NCBI RefSeq assembly: GCF_028993575.1
Contig: NZ_CP118615.1
Span: 4,679,001-4,743,000, forward strand
Direction of reading: 5' to 3'
DNA from: Micromonospora cathayae
Lineage (GTDB): Bacteria; Actinomycetota; Actinomycetes; Mycobacteriales; Micromonosporaceae
DNA length: 64,000 bases
In this document: positions 35,955 to 46,484 of the stretch, in pieces
Layout: each line of letters opens with the position of its first letter
Numbering within the stretch: the first letter of the stretch is position 1
Made by a program: the position numbers and the translations under genes
Notes under the pieces: generated by a model
What the model saw: only the letters and a program-made list of their open reading frames with translations
The model's database searches: none
What the model was told of the DNA's origin: nothing

Positions 35955-38900
35955 GCACCGAACGGGAACGGCTGATCCGGGAACTCATGGCGAAGCGCGG
36001 CCTGGCCGCCGCCACCCGGCCCGGCATCCCCCGCCGGGCCCCCGGCACCCGGGTACCGCTGTCCCCGATGCAGGAGGGCATGTGGTTCCTGGACCGGCTC
36101 GACCCGGGCAGCCCGCTGTACGTGATGACCCAGGCGGTCCGGCTGGGCGGTCCGGTGGACCCGGCCGCGCTCCAGGCCGCCGTGGACGACCTGGTCGCCG
36201 CGCACGAGGCGCTGCGGACCCGGTTCGTGGCCCGGGACGGGCAGATCGACCAGCAGGTGGTCGCCGCCGGTGACCCGGCCGCCCGGTGCCCGGTCACCGT
36301 GGACGACCTGACCGGGGCCGCCGACCGGGACGCCGCCGTCGCCACCGTGGTCCGTGCCGAGACCGAGACCGGCTTCGACCTGGGTCGGGCCCCGCTGCTG
36401 CGGGTCCGGCTGGGCCGCCTCGACCCCACCGACCACCTGCTGGTGGTCAGCGTGCACCACATCGTCGCCGACGAACGTTCCCTCGACCTGATCCTCACCG
36501 CGCTGCTCGACGGCCACCACCGGCACCGCACCGGTACGCCGGCACCCGCGCCGGCCCCCGTCACGCAGTTCCCCGACCACGTGGTGTGGCAGCGGGACCG
36601 GCTCGCCGCCGGGGCCGCCGACCGGGCCCGCGCCTTCTGGGCCGACCGGCTGGCCGGCGGCACCGGCCTGCTCGACCTGCCCACCGACCGGCCCCGGCCG
36701 GCCACCCCGACCTTCGCCGGCCGCACCCACGGCTTCACCGTGGACGCCGAACTGACCGCCGCGCTCGACGCGCTGGTGCAGCGCACCGGCACCACCCGGT
36801 TCCTGGTCCTGCTGGCCGCGCTGAACGTGCTGCTGGCCCGGCTCGCCGACACCACCGACGTCTGCGTCGGCTCCCCGGTGTCGCTGCGCACCGAAGCCGC
36901 CCAGCAGGACATCGTCGGCCTGCTGGTGAACAGCCTGCCGCTGCGCACCGACCTGGCCGGCGATCCGACGCTGGGCGAGGTGCTGGAGCGGACCCGGGAC
37001 ACCGTGGTCACCTCGATGGCGCACGCCGAGCTGCCGTTCGAACGGATCGTGGAGACCGCGAAGGCTCCCCGGGACCTGGGCCGCAACCCGCTGTTCCAGG
37101 TGATGCTGGTGGTGAACCAGGCCGACGTCGCCGGTCCCCGGGCCGGGCTGACCGTCCGGCCGGTGCCGGTGACCCGGGAGACCGCCCGGCTCGACCTGAC
37201 CGTGGCGCTGGCCGGTGCCGCCGCCGGCACCGGGGACGGTGCCGGGGGCGGGCTGACCGGGCTGGTCGACTACCGCACCGACCTGTTCGACGAGGTGACG
37301 GTCGACCGGTTCGTCGACCGGTTCCGGGCCGTGCTGCGGGCGCTCGCCACCACCCCGGACCGTCGACTCTCCGCCCTCGACCTGGTCGGTCCGGCCGAAC
37401 GGCGGGACCTGGCCGGCTGGAACGCCACCGACCGGACGTACCCGACCGGGGTCGGCCTGCACGATCTGGTCGCCGCCCGCGCGGCGGCCGACCCGGACGC
37501 GCCCGCCCTGCTCGACGTCAGCCCGGACGCCCCCGACCGGCCGCCGCTGAGCTACGGCCGGCTCGACGCCGACGCCGACCGGCTCGCCGCCCACCTGCGC
37601 CGGCTCGGGGTCCGCCCCGACCAGCCGGTCGGGCTCGCCCTGGCCGCCGGCCGGGCCGCCGTCACCGGCATCCTGGCCGTCCTCAAGGCCGGCGGCGGAT
37701 ACCTGCCGCTGGACCCGGCCCACCCGCCGGCCCGGCTGCGGGCCCTGCTCACCGCCGCGCACACCACCGTCTGCCTCACCGACGCCGCGCTGGCCGCCAC
37801 CCTCGCCGCCCCGGCCGGCGACCCCGACGACCCACCGTACGCCGGCACCCTGCTCGTCCTCGACGCCGACGGCCACCCGGTTGGGCCTGACGCCGACGAG
37901 CCGGTGTCGCCGCCTGCGGTGGCGACCCACCCCGACCAGCTCGCCTACGTCATCCACACCTCCGGGTCCACCGGCACCCCCAAGGGCGTGATGGTCGGCC
38001 ACCGTACCGCCGTCAACCTGGCGCTGGCCTTCGCCGACCTGCACGGCATCGGCCCCGGCGACCGGCTGCTCATGCTGCCCCCGCTCAGCTTCGACGCCAG
38101 CGTCGGCGACCTGTTCCCGGCGCTGGTCAGCGGGGCCGCCGTGGTGGTGCACCGGCAGCCGGCCGCGATCACCGGCCCCGGGCTGGCCGAACTGTGCCGG
38201 ACCCACCGGCTGACCCTGGTGGACACCGCCGCGCCGCTGTGGGCCCGCTGGGTCGACGACCTGGCCGTCACCGACACCGTCACCACCGGACCGACCGGCA
38301 CGGGCGACACCGTCGACACCGGGCCGTTGCGGGCCGTGCTGGTCGGCGGTGAGGCCGTCGACCTGGCGGCGGTGCGCCGCTGGGCGGGACTGACCGGGGG
38401 TCGGGTCACCCTGTTCAACCACTACGGACCCACCGAGGCCACCGTCTGCGCCACCACGTACGCCACCGTGGACGCCGCCGAGCTGCCCGGCCTGACCCGG
38501 CTGCCGATCGGCCGCCCGGTGCCCAACGTCCGGGTGCACGTCCTGGACGCCGATCTGCGGCCGGTGCCGATCGGCCAGCCCGGCGAGGTGTACGTCGGCG
38601 GCACCGCCCCGGCCCGCGGCTACCTGGACCGGCCCGCCGAGACCGCCACCCGGTTCGTGCCCGACCCGTACGGGCGGCCCGGTGACCGGCTGTACCGCAC
38701 CGGCGACCTGGCCCGGCACCGGGCCGACGGCACCCTGGAGTTCCTCGGCCGCACCGACCGGCAGGTCAAGATCCGGGGCCACCGGATCGAGATCGGCGAG
38801 GTCGAGGCGGCCTGCGGCACCCTGCCCGGGGTACGCCGGGCCGCCGTGGTGGTCGACCCGGCCGGGCCGCGCCTGGTCGCCTACCTGGTCGGCGACGACA

Positions 38901-40477
38901 CCACCCCGGACTCGTCGGCCGCCCGCGCGGCACTGCGCCGCCGGCTGCCCGACCACCTCGTCCCGTCGTCGTTCACGCGGGTGCCGGACCTGCCCACCAA
39001 CCGGCACGGCAAACTCGACCTGGCCGCGCTGCCCCGCCCGGAGGAGGCCGACCGGCCGGCCCACGAGCCGCCCGCCACCCCCACCGAGCGGACCCTCGCC
39101 GGGATCTGGGCGGACCTGCTCGGCACCGGGCCGGTCGGCCGCCGGGACAACTTCTTCGAGCTGGGCGGCCACTCGCTGCTCGCGGCCACCGTGGTCGGCC
39201 GGATCCGGGCCGCGTCCGGCGTGGACCTGCCGCTGCGGGCCCTGTTCGAGGCCGCCGACCTGGCCGCCCTCGCCGCCGTCCTGGACGGTGACGCCCCGGC
39301 CGCCGCCGACCACGCCGCGCTGCTGCGCGCCGACGCCCGCCGCGCCGACGACCTGCCGGTACCGGCCGGGACGGCGACCACGCCACCGGAGACCGTGCTG
39401 TGCACCGGGGCCACCGGGTTCCTCGGCGCGTACCTGCTCGCCGACTGGCTCCGGCACACCCCGGCCACCCTTAGTTGCCTGGTCCGCGCGGACACCCCGG
39501 CCGCCGCCGTGGACCGGGTCCGGGCCAACCTGCACCGGTACGGGCTGTGGCGGCCGGAGTACGCCGACCGGCTCGTCGGCGTCCCCGGCGACCTGGGCGC
39601 ACCCCGCCTCGGGCTGCCCGAGGCCACCTTCGCGGAGCTGGGCGAACGCCTCGACGCCATCGTGCACAACGGCGGCCTGGTCAACTTCGTGCAGCCGTAC
39701 CCGGTGCTGCGGCCGGCCAACGTGGACGGCACGTACGAGGTGCTGCGACTGGCCACCACCGGCCGCCCCAGCGCGGTGCACTTCGTCTCCACCCTCGGCG
39801 TGTTCGTCACCCCCGCGTACACCGGCACGCTGGTCCGTGAGGGCGACCGGCCGGACGACCCCGCCGGCCTGTACGACGGCTACAACGCCAGCAAGTGGGT
39901 GGCCGACGCGCTGGTGCGGACCGCCCGGGACCGGGGCCTGCCGGTCAGCGTGCACCGGCCGGCCCGGATCACCGGGGACGCCGGCACCGGGGTCGGCAAC
40001 GTCGACGACTTCTTCAGCCGGCTGCTGAAGACCTGCGTGCAGCTCGGCGCGGTACCGGACCTCGACGACCCGGCCGACCTGTCCCCGGTGGACCACGTCG
40101 GGGCGGGCATCGGGCACCTCACCCGGACCGGCTCCACCGGCGACCACCACTACTACAACAACCGCACCATCACGTACCCGGCGCTGGCCGAGGCGTTGAC
40201 CAGTTTCGGCTACCCGGTCGCCGTGGTGCCGTACCCGCGCTGGCGGGACGCCCTGCTGGCCCGCCCGGACGCCGCCCTCGCGCAGTTCACCCCGCTGTTC
40301 GGCGCGCAGACCCCGGTCCGTACCCAACCGGACTTCGACTGCACCGGCACCGAGGCGACCCTGGCGGCGGCCGGTATCGTCTGCCCACCGGCCGACGAGA
40401 AGCTGCTGCACACCTACCTGGCGGCGTTCGTGGCCGCCGGTTTCCTCGACCCGCCCACCGGGAGCGCCCATGGATGA
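35951..40477 (+). CDS. NRPS terminal module C-A-T with thioester reductase domain
   Basis: 1508 aa. An N-terminal helix ([13 protein letters not shown]) may dock to the previous NRPS. The C domain has HHIVADERS near 170 (catalytic His intact, but DE replaces the usual DG). The A domain has [11 protein letters not shown] near 670, [11 protein letters not shown] and [12 protein letters not shown] near 1017. The carrier domain has LGGHSLLA near 1070. The reductase domain from about 1145 has [12 protein letters not shown] and the catalytic YNASKW. It releases the peptide as an aldehyde or, after two reductions, an alcohol, using NADPH. The pocket reads D-A-G-D-L-G-H-V-C-K; I recognise no substrate. 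GTG at 35951 overlaps the previous stop. Confidence 0.94.
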   Translation: MSTERERLIRELMAKRGLAAATRPGIPRRAPGTRVPLSPMQEGMWFLDRLDPGSPLYVMTQAVRLGGPVDPAALQAAVDDLVAAHEALRTRFVARDGQIDQQVVAAGDPAARCPVTVDDLTGAADRDAAVATVVRAETETGFDLGRAPLLRVRLGRLDPTDHLLVVSVHHIVADERSLDLILTALLDGHHRHRTGTPAPAPAPVTQFPDHVVWQRDRLAAGAADRARAFWADRLAGGTGLLDLPTDRPRPATPTFAGRTHGFTVDAELTAALDALVQRTGTTRFLVLLAALNVLLARLADTTDVCVGSPVSLRTEAAQQDIVGLLVNSLPLRTDLAGDPTLGEVLERTRDTVVTSMAHAELPFERIVETAKAPRDLGRNPLFQVMLVVNQADVAGPRAGLTVRPVPVTRETARLDLTVALAGAAAGTGDGAGGGLTGLVDYRTDLFDEVTVDRFVDRFRAVLRALATTPDRRLSALDLVGPAERRDLAGWNATDRTYPTGVGLHDLVAARAAADPDAPALLDVSPDAPDRPPLSYGRLDADADRLAAHLRRLGVRPDQPVGLALAAGRAAVTGILAVLKAGGGYLPLDPAHPPARLRALLTAAHTTVCLTDAALAATLAAPAGDPDDPPYAGTLLVLDADGHPVGPDADEPVSPPAVATHPDQLAYVIHTSGSTGTPKGVMVGHRTAVNLALAFADLHGIGPGDRLLMLPPLSFDASVGDLFPALVSGAAVVVHRQPAAITGPGLAELCRTHRLTLVDTAAPLWARWVDDLAVTDTVTTGPTGTGDTVDTGPLRAVLVGGEAVDLAAVRRWAGLTGGRVTLFNHYGPTEATVCATTYATVDAAELPGLTRLPIGRPVPNVRVHVLDADLRPVPIGQPGEVYVGGTAPARGYLDRPAETATRFVPDPYGRPGDRLYRTGDLARHRADGTLEFLGRTDRQVKIRGHRIEIGEVEAACGTLPGVRRAAVVVDPAGPRLVAYLVGDDTTPDSSAARAALRRRLPDHLVPSSFTRVPDLPTNRHGKLDLAALPRPEEADRPAHEPPATPTERTLAGIWADLLGTGPVGRRDNFFELGGHSLLAATVVGRIRAASGVDLPLRALFEAADLAALAAVLDGDAPAAADHAALLRADARRADDLPVPAGTATTPPETVLCTGATGFLGAYLLADWLRHTPATLSCLVRADTPAAAVDRVRANLHRYGLWRPEYADRLVGVPGDLGAPRLGLPEATFAELGERLDAIVHNGGLVNFVQPYPVLRPANVDGTYEVLRLATTGRPSAVHFVSTLGVFVTPAYTGTLVREGDRPDDPAGLYDGYNASKWVADALVRTARDRGLPVSVHRPARITGDAGTGVGNVDDFFSRLLKTCVQLGAVPDLDDPADLSPVDHVGAGIGHLTRTGSTGDHHYYNNRTITYPALAEALTSFGYPVAVVPYPRWRDALLARPDAALAQFTPLFGAQTPVRTQPDFDCTGTEATLAAAGIVCPPADEKLLHTYLAAFVAAGFLDPPTGSAHG

Positions 40478-41942
40478 CCGCACCGTACCGGCCGCCCGGT
40501 GGATCGCGATCTGGTTGGCCCAGCTCGTCTCCCTGATCGGGTCCAGCCTTACCGCGTTCGTCCTCGGCGTCTGGGTCTACCAGCGCACCGGCTCGGTCAC
40601 CCAGTTCTCGCTGATCTTTCTGGCCGCGACCCTGCCGGCGGTGCTGGTCGCCCCGTTCGCCGGGGCGCTCGCCGACCGGCGGGACCGCCGCCGGCTGATG
40701 CTGCTCAGCGACACCCTGGCCGCCGCCGGCACCGCCGCGCTGGCCGCCCTGGTCGCCGCCGACGCCCTCGCCGTGTGGCACATCTACCTGGCCACCGCGC
40801 TCAGCGCCGGCGCGTCCACCGTGCACCAGGTCGCCTACCAGGCGATGACCCCGGCGCTGGTCGGCAAGAAGCACCTGGGCCGGTTCAACGGGCTGATGCA
40901 GGTGTCCCGGGCGGTGCAGATCGCCGCGCCACTGGTCGCCGGGGTCCTGGTGGTGACCATCGGCATCGGCGGGGTGATGGCCATCGACCTGGGCACCTTC
41001 GTGGTCGCCGCGGGTACGTTGCTGCTGGTCCGGCTGCCCGCCGAGGTGACCCGTCCGGCCGGGGCCGGCCCCGCCGAGCCGGTGCTGCGCGGGGCGGCGG
41101 CCGGCTGGCGGTACCTGCGCGACCGGCCCGGCCTGCTCCAGCTCATGGTGGTCTTCGGGGCGTTCAACTTCCTGTTCGGCATCGCCGGGGTCCTCGTCCA
41201 GCCACTGATCCTGTCGTTCACCTCGCCCGACGTGCTCGGGGTGCTGATGTTCGCCGGGGGCGCCGGCCTGTTCGCCGGCAGCCTGGTGATGGGTGCCTGG
41301 GGCGGCCCGAAGCGGCGGATCACCGCCGTCTGCGGTGGACTCGCCGCCGGGGGAGTGGCCCTGGTCCTGCACGCCGCCGCCCCGTCGGTGTGGCTGATCG
41401 CGGTGGTCGCCCCGCTGTTCCTGTTCGTCCTGCCGATCGTGAACAGCTCCACCATGACGCTCGTGCAGACCAAGACCGAACCGTCCGTGCTGGGCCGGGT
41501 GCTCGCCACCGCCCGGGTGATCGGCGACGCCAGCGTGCCCCTGGCGTACGTGCTGGCCGGGCCGATCGCCGACGGCGTCGAACCGCTGCTGCGCCCGGAC
41601 GGGGCGCTCGCCGGGTCGGTCGGCACGGTGATCGGCACCGGGGACGGCCGGGGCATCGCCCTGGTGTTCGCGGTCACCGGCGCGCTGATGGTGCTGCTCG
41701 CCGCCACCGCCTGGGCCCGCCCGGTGCTGCGTGGCGTCGACGACCTGCCCGACGCGATCCCCGACACCGATCCGCCGGCCGCCGAACCGGTCGGCGCTGG
41801 ACCGGCCGCCGTCGCCCTGCCCGCTGCCGACCCGGCCGCTGCCGATCCGGCCGGTGGTCCCGCCGGGGCGGAACCGGCCGGTGACGACCCGCCGCGCGCC
41901 GGGTCGTCCGACGTGGACGACGCCGTACCCGCCAACCGCTGA
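40470..41942 (+). CDS. MFS transporter (EntS-like exporter)
   Basis: 490 aa major facilitator with about 12 transmembrane helices up to residue 420. The motif-A loop is visible in the first half (GALADRRDRRRLMLL). The type, with a central IGIGGVMAIDLGTFVVAA segment, matches the EntS-like drug/siderophore exporters common in biosynthetic clusters. The C-terminal 60 residues are a charged Ala/Pro/Asp-rich tail with repeats of ADPA. Its ATG overlaps the end of the reductase NRPS by 8 nt. It probably exports the finished product and gives self-protection; that is inference from context. Confidence 0.9.
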   Translation: MDDRTVPAARWIAIWLAQLVSLIGSSLTAFVLGVWVYQRTGSVTQFSLIFLAATLPAVLVAPFAGALADRRDRRRLMLLSDTLAAAGTAALAALVAADALAVWHIYLATALSAGASTVHQVAYQAMTPALVGKKHLGRFNGLMQVSRAVQIAAPLVAGVLVVTIGIGGVMAIDLGTFVVAAGTLLLVRLPAEVTRPAGAGPAEPVLRGAAAGWRYLRDRPGLLQLMVVFGAFNFLFGIAGVLVQPLILSFTSPDVLGVLMFAGGAGLFAGSLVMGAWGGPKRRITAVCGGLAAGGVALVLHAAAPSVWLIAVVAPLFLFVLPIVNSSTMTLVQTKTEPSVLGRVLATARVIGDASVPLAYVLAGPIADGVEPLLRPDGALAGSVGTVIGTGDGRGIALVFAVTGALMVLLAATAWARPVLRGVDDLPDAIPDTDPPAAEPVGAGPAAVALPAADPAAADPAGGPAGAEPAGDDPPRAGSSDVDDAVPANR

Positions 41943-41965
41943 CCCGTACCCGAAGGAGCCCCACC

Positions 41966-43021
41966 ATGCCGGTGCCGCTGAGCCCGGACGAGGCGAAAGC
42001 CTTCCTCGATTCCGACGCGGCCCCCGCCGTGTACCTCGACCTGCTCGACGCGGTCTCCTTCCGGACCGCCGGGGCGGCCCTGCGGCTCGGGGTGTTCGAG
42101 GCGCTCGCCGACGGTCCGCTACCGGTCGACCAGCTCGCCACCCGTACCGGCACCGACCCGCTCGGGCTGCGCATCCTGCTCGACGCGCTCACCGGGTACG
42201 GCTACCTGACCCGCACCGACGGCCGGTACGCCAACAGCGCCAACACCACCCGCTGGCTGCTGCGGGCCGCCCCGGGCAGCTTCGCCCCGGTGCTGTCGGT
42301 CTGGACCGCCCTGCTCACCCACTGGTGGCAGGACCTGGAGTCGTCGGTGCGCACCGGCGGACCCACCGGCGACTTCTACGCCTGGCTGGAGCAGCACCCG
42401 GACACCCTCGCCGACTTCCAGACCATGCTGCGCGGCCAGGCCGACTGGCTCGCCGAGGAGATCGTCGAGCTGCTGCCGGTACCCGACGACGCCCGCAGCC
42501 TGGTCGACGTCGGCGGTGGGCACGCCGGCTACCCGGTCGCCCTGCTCACCGCCCACCCGCACCTGCGGGCCACCGTCGTCGACCTCGCCGGAGCGCTTGC
42601 CCAGGGCGCGCGGACCGTCGCCGACGCCGGCCTGACCGACCGGGTCGAGCTGCGGGCCGGTGACCTGTTCACCGCCGACCTCGGCACCGGCCACGACCTG
42701 GTGCTGCTGTTCAACATCGTGCACGGCTACCAGCGGGAGCAGACCCTCACCCTGCTGCGCCGGGCCGCCGCCGCGCTGCGTCCCGGCGGCCGGATCGCGC
42801 TGCTGGAACCCCTCGCCGACGTGCCGGAACGCCCCGCCGGAACGGGCGAGGCGTTCGTCCGGATGTTCAGCCTGAACCTGTTCCACACCCAGGGCGGCCG
42901 GGCGTACGGGTACGACGAACTCGCCGAGCTGCTCGGCGAGGCCGGCTTCACCGACGTACGCCAGCAGTTGCTGACCCGTTCGGACACCGACCACCTGGTG
43001 ACCGCGGTGCTGGCCGGCTGA
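41966..43021 (+). CDS. SAM-dependent methyltransferase with winged-helix dimerisation domain
   Basis: 351 aa, of the size and layout of the plant-type O-methyltransferase family, which also includes C-methyltransferases of aromatic amino acids in natural-product pathways. An N-terminal helical/winged-helix domain (residues 20-110) is followed by the SAM-binding motif LVDVGGGHAGYPVALL near 175, VVDLAGAL, and a late HTQGGRAYGYDEL block. With a KMO in the same operon, a SibL-type methylation of 3-hydroxykynurenine is possible; O-methylation of the peptide is an alternative. AAGGAG lies 7 nt before ATG. The stop overlaps the next start (TGATG). Confidence 0.88.
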   Translation: MPVPLSPDEAKAFLDSDAAPAVYLDLLDAVSFRTAGAALRLGVFEALADGPLPVDQLATRTGTDPLGLRILLDALTGYGYLTRTDGRYANSANTTRWLLRAAPGSFAPVLSVWTALLTHWWQDLESSVRTGGPTGDFYAWLEQHPDTLADFQTMLRGQADWLAEEIVELLPVPDDARSLVDVGGGHAGYPVALLTAHPHLRATVVDLAGALAQGARTVADAGLTDRVELRAGDLFTADLGTGHDLVLLFNIVHGYQREQTLTLLRRAAAALRPGGRIALLEPLADVPERPAGTGEAFVRMFSLNLFHTQGGRAYGYDELAELLGEAGFTDVRQQLLTRSDTDHLVTAVLAG

Positions 43022-45477
43022 TGCCCGTACCGCACCTGGTGGACCTGGGCGGCGGCTGGGGCCTGTGGCGCTGGTGTGTGCTGCGGGCCGCCGGGTTCCC
43101 CGCCGACCTGCTCGAACCGCTGGCCGCCCCGGATCTGGCCGCCCTCGCCGACGCCGCCAACGCGGCGACCGCCGCCAACGCCGTGACCGCTGCCTGGGGC
43201 GCGACCAGTGCCGGGGGCGCGACCAGTGCCGGGGGCAGGACCGTCACCGGGGCCGCGACCGGTGCCGGGGACGCCGACGCCAGCGCCGGGGACGGTGACC
43301 GTCCGGACCCGGCGGAGCACCTGGCCCGCTACCTCGACCGGTTCCGGACGGCCGAACGGTCGCTGGCCCGCGCGTTGCACGCCGTCGCCGCCGACCCCCG
43401 GATCCGGGAGGCCGTCGCCTGGCAGAACCCGAACGCGTTGACCAGCGGCTTCGATACCCTGCTGCGCCGCGACCCGGAGACCGTGGCGCGCACCGGCCGG
43501 CACCGCAAGACCGAGGCGCTGGTCAGCAGCTACCTGCACCGGTACTGCGCGAAGAACGACACCATCGGGTTCTTCGGCCCGCTGCGGTGGGCCCGGATCG
43601 ACCCGGACCAGACCGAGCCGATCCGGACCGTCCACGACGGCACCGCCGGCGACCGCACCCTCTACCTGGAAGGATGGGCGGTCGCCGCGCTCGGCCGGGC
43701 GCTGGCCGCACCGCTGCGGCCCTGGCTGGTGCCCCGGCTGCTGCCGCTGCTCGACGTCGACGTCGACACGCTGCGCGTCCCGACCGCCGGACCGCTGCCG
43801 CTGGACCCGGTCCAGGCCGCCGTGCTGCGGGCGCTGCGCCCGGACCGGACCGCCCGGCAGGTCGCCGCGGCGGTCTGCGCCGACCCGACGGTTTCCGGTA
43901 CCGACCCGGCGCAGGTCCGGTCCGCCCTGGACCGGCTGCACACCGACGGCCGGATCGCCTGGACCCTGGAAGCACCCCCGGACGACCTGCACCCCGCCGA
44001 CACCCTGCGCGCCGTCGTGGACCGGGTCGACGATCCGGCGGTACGCGCACCCGCGCTCGCCGCCCTCGACCGGCTGGCCGCCGCGACCGCCACCCTGGCC
44101 GCCGCCCGGGGCGACGCGACGAAGGTCCGGGACGCCCTCGCCACCCTCGGCGTGACCTTCACCGAACTGACCGGCGAGGCGCCGGAACGGGCCGCCGGTC
44201 AGCTCTACGCCGGCCGTACCCTGGTCTTCGAGGAGTGCCGCCAGCCGGACACGGTGCGGATCGGCCCGGCGGCGCTGGACGCGCTGCGGGCCCCGCTGGC
44301 CCTGCTGCTGGACAGCGCCCGCTGGTACACCGCCGCCGGCGCGGCCCTCTACCGGCGGGCGCTACGCGGGGTCTTCGACCAGCTCGCCGCCGCCCGGCCG
44401 GGCCGCCCGGTGCCGCTGGCCGAGCTGTGGCTGGCCGCCCGGGGACTGCTGGTCGACGACCCGGAACCGGTGGTCCGCCCGCTCACCCGGGCACTGCACC
44501 AACGCTGGGAACGCCTGCTCGCCGTACCGGACGGGGCCCGCCGGGTGTGGCGCGGCGCGGCCGACCTGCGTACCGGGGCCGCCGCCCTGTTCCCGGCCGG
44601 GCCGCCCGGCTGGACCAGCGCCGCCCAGCACAGCCCCGACCTGATGATCGCCGCCCCGGACCTGGCGGCGGTGGCCGCCGGCGACGTCGACTGGGTCCTC
44701 GGTGAACTGCACGCCGGCTACCACACCATGCGGTACGCCAGCTGGGTCGAGTGCCACCCCGACCCGGACGACCTGGCCCACGCGATGGCCGCCGACCTGC
44801 CCGGCGGGGTGGTCCGGCTCGGGGCCACCGACGGGCAGGGCGGCAGCGCCACCCGGTTCTCCCCGCGACTGCTCGGCCCGGCCGACCGCCGGCTGGTGTT
44901 CGCCCCGGACACCTGCGGCCACGACCCCGACCACGACCTGGTGCTGGGCGGCTGCGACGTGCTCGACCGGGACGGCCGGCTGGTCGTCCGCCGTCGCCGC
45001 GACGGCACCCACCACGACCTGGTCGAGGTGCTGGCGGACCTGGTGGCCGCCAACCTGATGCCGCACTTCCGGGTGCTGCCCCCGGCCCCGCACCGGCCCC
45101 GGGTGACCATCGACCGGCTGGTGGTGAGCCGGGAGACCTGGACGTTCCCCGCCACGACGGTGGACTTCGCCGCCGACCCGGACGAGGCCCGCCGCTTCCT
45201 GCGGGCCCGTGCCTGGACGCACCGGCACGGCCTGCCCCGGCACGTCTTCGTCCGGTGCACCGGGGAGAAGAAACCGGTGCACGTGGACCTGGCCAGCCTG
45301 GCGTCGGTCGAGGTGCTGGCCCGGGCGGTTCGGCGGGCGCAGCGCACCGCCGGGGCCGACGCCCGGGTCACCGTCACCGAGATGCTGCCCGATCCCGGGC
45401 AGCTCTGGTTCACCGGCCCGGACGGCCGCCGGCACAGCGCCGAACTACGGTTCGTCGCCGCGCCGCTGCCCCGCTGA
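43021..45477 (+). CDS. Stand-alone LanB-like lantibiotic dehydratase (glutamylation-type, no elimination domain)
   Basis: 818 aa, clearly paralogous to the C-terminal 860 residues of the first NRPS. Matching blocks in the same order: WGLWRWCVLRAAGFP, YLHRYCAKNDTIGFFGPL, QLYAGRTLVFEECR, ELHAGYHTMRYASW, LPRHVFVRCTGEKKPVHVDL, VTVTEMLPDPGQLWF. Known LanB glutamylation domains transfer Glu from Glu-tRNA to Ser/Thr, and related PEARLs add amino acids from aminoacyl-tRNA to peptides. No elimination domain or leader-peptide gene is present. An Ala/Gly/Asp repeat stretch lies at residues 35-90. It is last in the operon and overlaps the methyltransferase by one base. The substrate is unknown. Confidence 0.88.
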   Translation: MPVPHLVDLGGGWGLWRWCVLRAAGFPADLLEPLAAPDLAALADAANAATAANAVTAAWGATSAGGATSAGGRTVTGAATGAGDADASAGDGDRPDPAEHLARYLDRFRTAERSLARALHAVAADPRIREAVAWQNPNALTSGFDTLLRRDPETVARTGRHRKTEALVSSYLHRYCAKNDTIGFFGPLRWARIDPDQTEPIRTVHDGTAGDRTLYLEGWAVAALGRALAAPLRPWLVPRLLPLLDVDVDTLRVPTAGPLPLDPVQAAVLRALRPDRTARQVAAAVCADPTVSGTDPAQVRSALDRLHTDGRIAWTLEAPPDDLHPADTLRAVVDRVDDPAVRAPALAALDRLAAATATLAAARGDATKVRDALATLGVTFTELTGEAPERAAGQLYAGRTLVFEECRQPDTVRIGPAALDALRAPLALLLDSARWYTAAGAALYRRALRGVFDQLAAARPGRPVPLAELWLAARGLLVDDPEPVVRPLTRALHQRWERLLAVPDGARRVWRGAADLRTGAAALFPAGPPGWTSAAQHSPDLMIAAPDLAAVAAGDVDWVLGELHAGYHTMRYASWVECHPDPDDLAHAMAADLPGGVVRLGATDGQGGSATRFSPRLLGPADRRLVFAPDTCGHDPDHDLVLGGCDVLDRDGRLVVRRRRDGTHHDLVEVLADLVAANLMPHFRVLPPAPHRPRVTIDRLVVSRETWTFPATTVDFAADPDEARRFLRARAWTHRHGLPRHVFVRCTGEKKPVHVDLASLASVEVLARAVRRAQRTAGADARVTVTEMLPDPGQLWFTGPDGRRHSAELRFVAAPLPR

Positions 45478-45542
45478 TCGCCACCCGGCCAGCCCGGGGT
45501 GACCGTCCGTCCGGCTGGTTGCCCGCCCGGACGCCCGGCCGG

Positions 45543-46364
45543 TCAGGGTTTGCGGGCGACGGCCCCGTACTGCGGCACCTGCGCGGCCTGCGGGTCGTCC
45601 GGCCGCCACCGCGAGCAGGAGACCAGCCCCGGCTCCACCAGCTCCAGTCCGGTGAGGAACCCGGCGATCTCCGCCCCGGTACGGGACCGGATCGGCGGGG
45701 CGGCGTGCTCGTTCCAGAACGCCATCGCCGGCACGTTCGCCTCGCCGCCCAGCTCCACCGTGGGGTGGGTGAGGGCCAGGTAGCTGCCCGGGGGCACCGC
45801 GTCCATCAGCCGGCGCACTATCGCGTACGCCTCGTCGGTGTCCAGCACGAAGTTGAGGATGCCGAGCATCATCACCGCCACCGGCCGGGTGAGGTCCAGG
45901 GTGTCGGCGGCGGCGGACACGATGCTGTCCGGCCGGTGCACGTCGGCCTCCAGGTACCGGGTCACCCCCTCGGGCCGGCTGGTCAGCAGGGCCCGCGCGT
46001 GCACCAGCACCATCGGGTCGTTGTCCACGTAGACGATCCTCGACTCGGGCGCGACGGCCTGGGCGAGATCGTGGGTGTTGTCGGCGGTCGGCAGGCCGGT
46101 GCCGATGTCGAGGAACTGCCGGATCCCGGCCTCGCCGGCCAGGTGCCGGACCGCCCGGGCCAGGAACCGCCGGTCGGCGCGGGCGACCTCCCCGATCACC
46201 GGGAACATCTGCCGGACGTGGTCACCGACCCGGCGGTCCGCCTCGAAGTTGTCCTTGCCGCCCAGCCAGTAGTTCCACACCCGGGCGTTGTGCGCCACAG
46301 AGCTGTCCACCCGGGGTGGCGGGGCGGCCTGGTCCGGCGTGGTGTGGTCACCGGTCTGCGGCAC
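45543..46364 (-). CDS. DUF574-type SAM-dependent methyltransferase
   Basis: 273 aa, an actinobacterial family (PF04672). The conserved N-terminal ARVWNYWLGGKDNFEADR, the SAM-binding FLDIGTGLPT, and IVYVDNDPMVLVHARALL are all visible. The physiological substrates of this family are unknown; paralogues are numerous in actinomycete genomes. The GTG start at 46364 follows CAGGAG by 7 nt. It is convergent with the biosynthetic operon and is unlikely to belong to it. Confidence 0.9.
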   Translation of the reverse strand: MPQTGDHTTPDQAAPPPRVDSSVAHNARVWNYWLGGKDNFEADRRVGDHVRQMFPVIGEVARADRRFLARAVRHLAGEAGIRQFLDIGTGLPTADNTHDLAQAVAPESRIVYVDNDPMVLVHARALLTSRPEGVTRYLEADVHRPDSIVSAAADTLDLTRPVAVMMLGILNFVLDTDEAYAIVRRLMDAVPPGSYLALTHPTVELGGEANVPAMAFWNEHAAPPIRSRTGAEIAGFLTGLELVEPGLVSCSRWRPDDPQAAQVPQYGAVARKP

Positions 46365-46484
46365 GTGACGACTCCTGTCGGCTGTCGGTGCTTACCGGTG
46401 ACAGGGTAACGGGAGTCGATCACAGGCCAGGCGGTCCCCGGTCCGTTAGCGTCGAACCCGCTGCCCGACGTTACACAGTGGACA

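Noticed and set aside
35231..40483. 1750-codon open frame on the reverse strand opposite the last NRPS
   Set aside because: Antisense shadow: no domain motif, repetitive Gly/Val/Arg/Gln composition, and complete overlap with a clear C-A-T-reductase gene.
27108..43021. A classical pyrrolobenzodiazepine cluster
   Set aside because: KMO, methyltransferase and reductase fit, but there are four modules, no anthranilate-type A-T starter, no kynureninase or tryptophan dioxygenase, and two LanB domains.
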